A stretch of 64,000 bases of DNA from Cylindrodendrum hubeiense. Its lineage: Eukaryota > Ascomycota > Sordariomycetes > Hypocreales > Nectriaceae. The stretch lies in contig JAANBB010000137.1 of NCBI GenBank assembly GCA_014621425.1, positions 1 to 64,000 on the forward strand, given 5' to 3'. The translations under genes and the position numbers were made by a program. Under the pieces are notes generated by a model. The model made no database searches, was not told the DNA's origin, and saw nothing but the letters and a program-made list of their open reading frames with translations. Below are positions 56,117-64,000 of the stretch, in pieces. Numbering within the stretch: position 1 is the first letter of the stretch; every line of letters starts with the position of its first letter.

Positions 56117-57760
56117 TTACTCGAAAAGGACACGCCACCAACTCTTCCATCCCTTCCTTTCTGGTGCCGGTGTATCGTCTGCCAGAATCTCTGCCAACCC
56201 TGAAGTCAGGTCAATTTCCGTGGGAGTGTACATAAGCCGATCGGATCTTCCGAGGGTGAATTTGTGGTCAAGATAAAAGGCGATAAAAATCGGAATTCCA
56301 ATATACGACGTAAGGAAGTTGGAGGTATTCCAATTTCCTTTGATGAAAACGGGCAGGCCATTCAGCAACATTAAGAAGACCAGCACAACGCCGCATACAT
56401 AGGACATGATAGGCTGGAACCGAGAGCGGTACGGGAGCTCTTCCACATTTTGAGCGAAGGTGGCCTTGCGGAATCGAAGGTAAATGAAGCAAACTGCAAT
56501 CCAACTCATATAGCCACCCGTGTTGATGAGGTTGACGAACCAGTTGAAAACGGTAGCTCCAGAGGTCGAAACATTGAGGAAGGCTAGTAAACAGAAGCTT
56601 GCGCTCGCCGCAACAGCGACGTACGGGATGCCCGCTTTGCTGCACTTCTTAAAAACTGCCGGCGCATTGCCGCTCAGAGCCATAGAATAAAGAGCTCTGC
56701 TCGATAGGTAGAGATAGGAGCTTCCGGCTGAGCACGCAGAGGTAAGGATCACGCCATTAATGACGGAGTCAAGCCCTCGGATTCCTGCATCCCTTGCGGC
56801 AATGGCCCATGGGGATGCACCAGCACCGGATCCTCCTCCCAACAGCTGTGGGTTGTCGCTGCGAACAATCAGGCCGATGAAGAAGGAACCGAGGATATAG
56901 AAAATGATCAAGCGGTAAAAGTATCGCTTGCCGGCCTTGGGGAGATTCTGTCTCGGCCTCTCCATTTCGCCCGCCGTGACGACCAAGAGTTCCGGAGCAA
57001 ATGCAAACGCGTACAGCGAGAATGTCGTTGTGGCTATGAATGATACGAGGCGACCAGAGGCCCCGGGGAGAAGGTATTCATTAACGGGTCCAGGTTGCGT
57101 CCAGTAGCGGAAGCCAAGGGCGTCGTGGTTCGGTCCGCCGCCGCACATAAGAACAAGCGCCATGAAGAGCAGTCCAACGATTCCAAAGACTTTGAGGGAT
57201 GCGAACCAAAATTCGGATTCACCAAAGACAGTAACGGGGAAGCAGTTCAGGGCGATGATGAGGACCATGATCAAGGTGATCCAGACTGCGGTATGAACGG
57301 GCGGGTTCCAATATTCGATAATCAGGCTCGCGGCGGTGATGTCGTTAGGAACGATGATGACGAAGATATACCAGTACATCCAACCTAGAGCAAATCCAAA
57401 GCTGGGAGACACAAATCTCCCACCGTAGTAGGCCATTGAGGATCCAGGGACTGGGAGGTAGGAGCTCATCTCAGTCGTAGCAGTAACAATGCCGAACACC
57501 ATGATAGTGATGAGGATATAGGCCGCCAGGAGGAAGACAGGACCGCCGATTCGAAGACCCTGACTAGAGCCGACGAAGAGACCTGTACCGATGGTGCCAC
57601 CGAGCGCAATCATCTGGGCATGGCGCGACTTGAGCCCACGCTTCGTGCCGTGGATATTGACCTCGACATTTTGAGACTTGCTGGCATCGGAATAGGAGGC
57701 GGGCCGAGTGGTGGATTGTACCTCGGCATCAGATTTGCCGTGATCCAGCTTCTCGTCCAT
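56117..57760 (-). CDS. Amino-acid permease (YAT type), second copy
   Basis: Single exon, 547 residues from the ATG at 57760 (MDEKLDHGKSD). An in-frame ATG at 57838 would add 26 residues but gives an unlikely N-terminus. It has twelve hydrophobic segments and the signatures GLKSRHAQMIALGGTIGTGLF, MSSYLPVPGSSMAYYGGRF, VFGESEFWFASLK and GGGPNHDALGFRYW. It is paralogous to the permease at 46060. Its place between a racemase-family gene and a Zn2Cys6 regulator suggests import of proline, hydroxyproline or a similar amino acid, but this is inference from context only. It is divergent from the regulator at 58257. Confidence 0.92.
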   Translation of the reverse strand: MDEKLDHGKSDAEVQSTTRPASYSDASKSQNVEVNIHGTKRGLKSRHAQMIALGGTIGTGLFVGSSQGLRIGGPVFLLAAYILITIMVFGIVTATTEMSSYLPVPGSSMAYYGGRFVSPSFGFALGWMYWYIFVIIVPNDITAASLIIEYWNPPVHTAVWITLIMVLIIALNCFPVTVFGESEFWFASLKVFGIVGLLFMALVLMCGGGPNHDALGFRYWTQPGPVNEYLLPGASGRLVSFIATTTFSLYAFAFAPELLVVTAGEMERPRQNLPKAGKRYFYRLIIFYILGSFFIGLIVRSDNPQLLGGGSGAGASPWAIAARDAGIRGLDSVINGVILTSACSAGSSYLYLSSRALYSMALSGNAPAVFKKCSKAGIPYVAVAASASFCLLAFLNVSTSGATVFNWFVNLINTGGYMSWIAVCFIYLRFRKATFAQNVEELPYRSRFQPIMSYVCGVVLVFLMLLNGLPVFIKGNWNTSNFLTSYIGIPIFIAFYLDHKFTLGRSDRLMYTPTEIDLTSGLAEILADDTPAPERKGWKSWWRVLFE

Positions 57761-58256
57761 GACTGAGGTTTTGCAATGTCTTGTTGATAGTTTTTCAAAA
57801 TGAAAGGAAGAAAAAGGTGATGTTGAGAAGACAGGCAAGTCAGTAGTTAATGGTCAGCTGTTCCCTGATTGAAAACAACAATTTTCGAAGAGGTGAGAGG
57901 GCCTAGTTATAAAAAAGAACATCACAACTGTGTGACATATACGCCACGATGCCATTAAAACGGCAACTCACGCCAAACTTCTCCGTCATGTACGGATCCT
58001 ATCTTGCTATCTCGGCATCTCCCTGTCGGTGGCCCTAGTCGGAATTTGCAGCCGCTTTGGGCGATAAACCATCATGTTAGTTTTGTTAGCCCCAGTCCGC
58101 CAAACGGTACAGAAGTGGGGCCTGATAAGCACGCGGCCATATCTATCGTGGTAACGCCTACTTCCGGAATTTGTGTCCTGGTTTTGTTTTAAATGCTGAG
58201 TCTTACACGCTCTTGTCCAGGCATGGCTACCCCCAACCCCATATTCCTCCAACAAC
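57761..58256. promoter_or_regulatory. Divergent promoter: permease and Zn2Cys6 regulator
   Basis: About 0.5 kb shared by the minus-strand permease and the plus-strand regulator. No strongly repeated motif is visible by eye. Confidence 0.5.
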
Positions 58257-60646
58257 ATGAAACCCACAGCCAGCAAAAGAACCCTACGTGGAAAGTACTC
58301 GCTCGGAGGATGCGGGACATGTCGCCAACGCCATGTCAAGTGTGACCAGATCCGCCCAACATGCCTGACGTGCAGGGCAGTGGGTGCAGTTTGCGATGGA
58401 TTTCGAACACAATTGAAGTGGGTAACGAATGGCAGAGTGCCAACTGGCGGAGCTCGCAATTCCGTACGCCATGTACCCCGGAAACCAATCTACACAGGTA
58501 TGTGCTCCGATTCGACTCAGATGATGCAGCTCGAACCTAAGATCCGCCAGACCATGCACAGGCTTCTACCAGTACCCTCCTACAGCTGGATGTGCCGACT
58601 GGAAGTGTTGATGAAACCCTGTCTGAGCTCGAAACGAAATGCAAAGATGTTCCTGCCGCCGCAAGTGAGGGCGTTGTGATTGGCCCTTTCGGCGTTTTTA
58701 GCACTCGTCGACAGAGTTTGGATCCCGTGAATGGACCAGATTCTACCCCTGACACCAGTGGGGATTGTGTTGTTGGTGTTGATGAAGACGACAATATTGA
58801 TGACAGCCTGGACTACCTTGGAATGCTCAATAACGTGGACAACTTGCTCGATTGGCCGGATCTATTTGACTTGGACTCATCCAACTGGCTGTCTCAACAG
58901 GATGTTGACGAAGATCTCGGTCAAGAACCATCACACCTTTATTCATCCCATCCACCTACTACAACTTCACTTCCACAAGACAACTCTGCCTTTCAAGTCC
59001 AAATTTCAAGTAATAACTTGGACACGGCCCCGGAAATAGAAAGAGAACTTGTCGACGTACCAATGCCGAAAACTCCTTCAGCGACCTCTTTGGACCCCGG
59101 AAACGCACAATTGCTTCTCGAGCACTATACAAACAATGTGATGCCTCATTTATGGTCATTACCAATTGGCCAGAAATCACCCTTAGATATTCACGTGGAT
59201 GCAGCTGTCACGACCCTTGCGAGATTAACTTACATAGCAAAGAAGTCGGTTTCACATGCTAGTATAGCCAATCTGCTTGCAATGTTAGCAGTCTCGGCAA
59301 AGCATCTGAATTCACGGACCGATAAACCTCCGAATCCAGTCGACGATTCCTGGCAAGAGATTGCAGACCGCATGGCCACAGAAGCGAAGGAAAATTTACA
59401 ATATTCTCTGCAAAATGAAATCACTCCAAAAGTTGCCAAGTACAAAGATCAGCTTATGGCAATTTCTGCGCTACTTGCCTTTGCGGTACGACACAAAAGT
59501 CTATGTAATTTCATCGCTGACCTCAGACCACCATAGATATCATATGATAGACAAAGAGATGCGAGGGCATACATGGTTGATGCTGAAAGGCTGCTCAGGA
59601 CATGTGGCCTCGCTAAGAGAACTATTTCACGGAAAGCCAGGCTTTTACATCACACATATACCTGGAACCGGATCGTAGGCGAGAGTACCTATCTTTGCCG
59701 CAGCTATGACAATGCCGAAATTACAAGTACAGAGCAACTAAACCAGTCGTATAGAGACCAGCCAGCAGACCAGCGTATCGCAAACTCGGGCACCTCCACC
59801 CGTGGGCGGCGATTGGGCCAGAACCCGAGACTGGATGATTTTCTTCGCCTTGATTTAAATTTACCAGCCGAAAACGATGGGCAAACCGATACCCGAGAGG
59901 GCGAAGGGAATCTTTTCGACATGCACCTTGAAGAATGCAAGGGCAGGTCGGAATCGACATTTCGGCTACTTTACGGTATTTCAGAAACCTGGCTAAGCCT
60001 CCTTTCCCAGACAACACGGTTAGCAAATATAATGGAAACCTTAAATGAGAGCAAGGAAAGACCGGATCCTATATTCCTGGGGGCTGTGGAGCGGCGAAAG
60101 CAACGACTTGAAAACATGATTTGCTCTTTTGCGGCCACCAACACTAGCAACACAAACTCAACGTCTGCCCCACACCGTCGACAACAGGATCAGCGGCCAC
60201 ACGCGTCTACTGGAAACTTCAATCTGCCCCGAAACAACATGGTGCAGGCATTAAACTGGGCCCTTGTCATATTCTTCTACCGTAGAATCCGGAACGTCAA
60301 TCAGTGGATTCTCCAGGATCATGTGAACAATGTCATCCAAGCCCTGAAAGAGTTTGACGCCTCCTGCGAGTTGGACAATATCGAGGGGCCTGGGTCTCCA
60401 TGGCCGGCATTCATGGCCGGCAGTGAGGCCATGTCATCGGCCCAAAGAGAGTATCTTTCTGGCTGGCTGGACCGTGCATTCGCTAGAACAGGATTTCCGA
60501 GGTTTCAAACAGCCAGGGCTTGCATACAGGAGGTCTGGAAACGCCAGAGTTGGTCACGTCAGGAGCGAGGAAGGCAAAGCGATGATAAGATGTGGACTTG
60601 GGTGCACGTGGCGAAAGAACAATCTTTATACCTCTTACTTTCTTGA
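58257..60646 (+). CDS. Zn2Cys6 transcription regulator (fungal_trans_2/ARCA-like)
   Basis: Three exons, 58257-58497, 58551-59485 and 59537-60646 (introns 53 and 51 nt; phases 1 and 0), give 761 residues. The zinc cluster lies near residues 19-46 (GGCGTCRQRHVKCDQIRPTC, then LTCRAVGAVC) with C-x2-C-x6-C-x6-C-x2-C-x6-C spacing. An acidic stretch follows (residues about 140-200), then a helical regulatory region with LLEHYTNNVMPHLW, DARAYMVDAERLLRTCGLAKR and a C-terminus of the type MWTWVHVAKEQSLYLLL seen at the end of such proteins. The layout fits the fungal-specific TF family 2. It is divergent from the YAT permease, which makes that gene a likely target. The intron 2 junction is supported by the continuous family motif across it. 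Confidence 0.88.
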
Positions 60647-62127
60647 AATAGACAGGATTACCGTGTTTCTGATGAAAGCTACTATCCACTGTATTCAAAG
60701 GCGTCCAGGCCATTCACTACCGGGCGCAGCACTCGGCTGGTGGAAGCGGAGCGGGGTTCTTGGCACGAATTGTAAGCGGAACTGGCGATGCAGGATGGAC
60801 CGAACGCGAGGTTAAGGTGCCAGAGTAGACGCTCGTCAGACGCCACAAAAGGCATCGGTACATCTTGACAGTCGATATATCGGAGGATTGTACAACCCCA
60901 GTCTCAATCTAACATTAGAAGAAAGTACCTTTACTCAAAACTGTCCTCGGTATGGCGTCTTTAGTGCCGTGTCTTGGATTGTGGCTTAGTGCGGCCCTAT
61001 GCTTAATCTGGGTCGAGTTTCCGCGATCCGGATGCTGCGTATTACAATGCGGGGAAAGCTCGGGGTTCACCTGGGGAAGAGCAAGGATTCTCGATCTCAA
61101 GTATTCGGCCAGCGGAATTAGAATAATAAACTCCGAACTTCGATTGCCATTGCGGAAAGGTTTACATTGTCGGAATTTATGCTCGTCACATCTGGCCAAA
61201 AAAGACCATCGGAGGCGCGTAAGTAATGCAGCATCATAACAGCATGCTTAATCCCGAATCATAAGTTGATTCTGAGGTAAGCGGAATTATAGAGAATACT
61301 CCCGTGAAGAATGGCCATCTACGCATATCTCATTAAAGACCGGAAAAATGTACATTGCATCTGCCGATGAGTAGTGCCGAAGGCCAAGCCCAGATCTGTT
61401 TTGTCTTGAACATGCAATGATTGAACGTCATAACTAGTCCGAATGGCGGAAGCTAGGAGTCTCCTCATATGCCGCGGGTATTTTGACGGTATGATCTCGG
61501 GTCCGGATTCCGAATCAGGGTTTGCGTAGCGTAGGTACCGGTGCACCCCGCGGATCCCGCATGGATATTCCGTGAACGGATATTCCGCAATGCGTCCGTG
61601 AATAATGAAACACGGACAGCGATAACTGGTGATTAAAAAAAGAATAGACAAGCATACTTGTAATGTGGGGATTATTTCGTGGCTCGTCCAGTAGACTTCG
61701 AGTTCTTGATGGGGAGGCTTCCATTTTGGCCATGATCAGCCAGCAGCATCGTCGCAGCGTCTCTCCCGTCGGCGGCCGATCCACATCAACATCCAATGGC
61801 TATTATTCCTTCTAGTGATGCCTTTGCCGGATGAGTCACTAGTGAAACCTTTGTGAGCATGTATTGACGAACGTGGCGGTGGACAAGGCTGGTTCGGACA
61901 TTTCCTGGCGTTCGGCATGTTTTCGTGCCCGCGTAATGAGGCGGTAAGCTAAGCTGAACGATCAAGTTGGATTTGGGGAAATGAGATACTGTATAGAATC
62001 CCAAGGAAGAAAGAGTGCAATATATATAATGAGAAGGTTGGCCATCAAGGTTGACACAGCCAGAATCTAACGCCATTCTACCATTCCACACTGCCTTAGT
62101 CCATCAACTTCTCTTCCACGAATCAAC
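60647..62127. other. Intergenic
   Basis: About 1.5 kb with short open frames only. GGATATTCCG occurs twice near 61,560-61,590. The right end is the promoter of the GFA-type gene. Confidence 0.4.
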
Positions 62128-62685
62128 ATGGTCTCTCTACACCCCTTAATTGACAACGGCCTTACCAAGGGCAGCGACTCTTTTGCGGGCGGAAAGCTCC
62201 GATGTCACTGCCAAAGCAACCCTGTTGAGGTCACCCTGAGCGGCAACGTTGCCCACAACCACGCCTGTGGATGCTCCAAGTGCTGGAAGCCCAAGGGCGC
62301 CCTCTTCTCCGTCGTCGCCGTTATCTCCCGAGACCAGTTGAGCGTTACTGCCAATGAGAACAAATTGAAAATCGTCGACAACTCAGCCACCATTCTACGA
62401 AACGCCTGCAAGGACTGTGGCGTCCACCTCTTCGGCCGTATTGAGAAGGACCATGCGTTCAAGGGCCTTGACTTTGTCCACGTTGAGCTTTCTAACGAAA
62501 AGGGCTGGCAGGAGCCCCAATTTGCGGCATTTGTATCATCTATTATTGAGCAAGGGTTTGAAGCCAGCCGCATAGATGAGGTCCGCGAAAAGTTCAAGTC
62601 GGTTGGACTGGAGAGTTATGATGCGCTGTCCCCGCCCTTGATGGACGCCATTGCGACCTGGACCGCCAAGCAATCTGGCAACTAA
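62128..62685 (+). CDS. GFA-type enzyme (S-hydroxymethylglutathione synthase-like)
   Basis: Single exon, 185 residues. Zinc-ligand cysteines appear in the family order: [10 protein letters not shown], then [13 protein letters not shown] and the later [11 protein letters not shown]. The protein length (about 190) and the start near [11 protein letters not shown] fit glutathione-dependent formaldehyde-activating enzymes, which combine formaldehyde with glutathione for oxidation to formate. Many fungal GFA proteins are only assigned by fold, so the substrate should be held loosely. Codons are C-ending biased. The A-rich context AATCAACATGG is a good start context. Confidence 0.92.
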   Translation: MVSLHPLIDNGLTKGSDSFAGGKLRCHCQSNPVEVTLSGNVAHNHACGCSKCWKPKGALFSVVAVISRDQLSVTANENKLKIVDNSATILRNACKDCGVHLFGRIEKDHAFKGLDFVHVELSNEKGWQEPQFAAFVSSIIEQGFEASRIDEVREKFKSVGLESYDALSPPLMDAIATWTAKQSGN

Positions 62686-63364
62686 TACAGTGGTCCATGA
62701 GAGGTTATCATTTTCTTGATGGTCAAAGTTAATTAAAATTAAATATATGAACAAATCCAATATTACTATTGCGCATGTGTCATCCTCTCTGTCATCTAAT
62801 AGCTGAGCGAATACATCTGTTCATGTCTCAATTGACACTATAAGAGAACGAGTTTTCTAATCCAGATAAATACTGAAAAAAGTTGGGTTGCTCGATCATG
62901 GATCTGCGAAATTTTGCAAAGTCCTCCTAGCCTTACTCGAAAATGCGATGGGTCTCAGCAACGAGTTCTTGGTTCACAACACCCTAATCGGGTCTCATCC
63001 TCGTCCACTTTAGAAACGTGAAAGAATTAGAATAGAGCTTACGTTCCTATGGCATTTTATATTAATTACATGCTTCAAAGGCTCCTCAAATCTCAATCCT
63101 TCCCCTCTGAGAGAGAAAGAGGCTGTAAGATTAGCTTGGAAAATGTGGGATTATTATTCGACTTACATGTGATATCGGTCGGGTTGCGAGTCTTAGCTAC
63201 CGGCCCAGCTATTGCATCTACCCTGTACATAGACCCCTTCACCTTTAGAGACCAGCCAAACATGTCGTCTTGCCCGGTAGGGGATTTGGTCAACAGTCTG
63301 CCCTGTTAGACTTTATGGTAATCCTCACCGCCAATGACAAGACAAGATCTGCCTCTATGGTGTC
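62686..63364. other. Intergenic between convergent genes
   Basis: AT-rich, 3' flanks of the GFA-type and LysM genes. No gene was seen. Confidence 0.4.
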
Positions 63365-63897
63365 CTATACACACTCAATAAACAACAGCAACAACAGCCA
63401 TAACGATAACAACAACGAAATGAAATTTGTTGCAATTCCTGGCACCGTGGTGGTGGGGGCTGAATTTGATGTGGTGCAAACGGGTGCTTTGGTTGAGGCG
63501 GTCTTTGCGGAGGTAGTGGCAGTTGAGAAAGCTGTAACATTCACATCTACACAATAGGAGTATCCCTTCCGGAAATTCCCACAACACTCTGTAATAGAAG
63601 GGTTCTATATAAGATAATAAATCAGTCATGGGCTCATTTTATGGAAGGATAGGCTCTAACCCATTTTAAGAACTCTTCTAAGGTAGTGCTCCAAAATGCA
63701 GCCATATATTCGCATTCAATAGCCCCATCGTGATCATACCAGAAAATACAGTCCTTGGTAGTACCTGGAGCAATTGGTAGAGATGGGATTTCGTCTCGTC
63801 GAATTTGCAAAGATAAAATGCCTCCACTGCCAATAACAGGCTCAATGGGCAATAAAGCAGCAGAGAGCAGGAAGAGGAAGAGATGTGACAGTGTCAT
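63365..63897 (-). CDS. Secreted LysM protein, second LysM lost by frameshift
   Basis: Two exons, 63897-63661 and 63604-63365 (56-nt intron, phase 0), give 158 residues. It has a signal peptide (HLFLFLLSAALLPIEPVIGS). One LysM spans the exon junction: DCIFWYDHDGAIECEYM, FWSTTLEEFLKW then NPSITECCGNFRKGYSYCVDV, which matches fungal multi-LysM secreted proteins. A Thr/Ser linker follows. At 63417-63437 another frame reads NCNKFHF, the usual opening of the next LysM, but the coding frame has shifted and reads into a GTT-rich repeat and a stop. LysM proteins bind chitin and can shield hyphae. The gene is probably a decayed member of that family, though a one-LysM product could still be made. Confidence 0.7.
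63377..63420. repeat. (AAC)n-like low-complexity tract
   Basis: Imperfect AAC/CAA triplet repeat (ACAACAGCAACAACAGCC and similar) covering the place where the second LysM of the adjacent gene should be. Confidence 0.8.
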
Positions 63898-64000
63898 CTT
63901 GATACTTGAGCATAATGAAAAAATAAAGAATCGGAATTGAGTTTAAGAGATTGTGATGCTAGGTTGGCATCGGGAGGTTTATAAAGAATAAAAAATAAGC

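Noticed and set aside
1..64000. tRNA genes
   Set aside because: I looked for T-loop boxes such as GGTTCGAATCC with matching stems; the few partial matches lie in genes or lack stems.

Overview
This window is nuclear DNA from a filamentous ascomycete (Pezizomycotina), most plausibly a Eurotiomycete-type saprotroph or opportunist. The evidence is short introns of about 47-90 nt with GT..AG ends and CTRAY-like branch points, and family content typical of such fungi: HET, F-box, Zn2Cys6, GH135, PL1 with CBM1, CE4 with CBM18, a siderophore MFS transporter and YAT permeases. No rRNA, tRNA or CRISPR was seen. Most multi-exon genes here were rebuilt by hand by joining exons in phase; exon coordinates are in each entry.

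Layout, left to right. 0-10.9 kb: a secreted Cys-rich repeat protein, a retinal-less opsin-like membrane protein divergent from a truncated Zn2Cys6 regulator (their shared promoter carries four copies of a 10-bp motif), and a very large C2H2 protein of about 1,743 residues. 12.5-20.5 kb: a secreted pectin lyase with a cellulose-binding module, an intact MULE/FAR1-type transposase with a substituted catalytic position, a small protein with an N-terminal GHW and a C-terminal NCQDW motif, and a GH135 (spherulin-4) enzyme with a long Ser/Thr linker. 23-31.2 kb: an F-box protein, a CE4 polysaccharide deacetylase with three CBM18 modules, and a HET-domain protein.

31.8-43.9 kb: a GPI-anchored wall protein, a single-pass wall-sensor-like protein, an extended SDR reductase and a siderophore transporter with two upstream matches to the iron-repressor GATA site ATCWGATAA. 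46-62.7 kb: two related amino-acid permeases, a highly expressed-looking cupin (spherulin-1A type) whose mRNA leader holds 196 nt without a single G, a 7TM membrane protein, a frameshifted proline-racemase-family gene, a second Zn2Cys6 regulator and a GFA-type enzyme. At the right edge is a LysM secreted protein that has lost its second LysM to a frameshift.

The themes are cell wall and extracellular polysaccharide (PL1-CBM1, GH135, CE4-CBM18, LysM, GPI and wall-sensor proteins) and nutrient uptake (siderophore and amino acids). At 54.5-60.6 kb a racemase-family gene, an amino-acid permease and a Zn2Cys6 regulator lie together and look like a small (hydroxy)proline-use cluster whose enzyme gene is broken in this sequence. 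Intergenic DNA is long (1-2.5 kb in several places) and mostly featureless to the eye.
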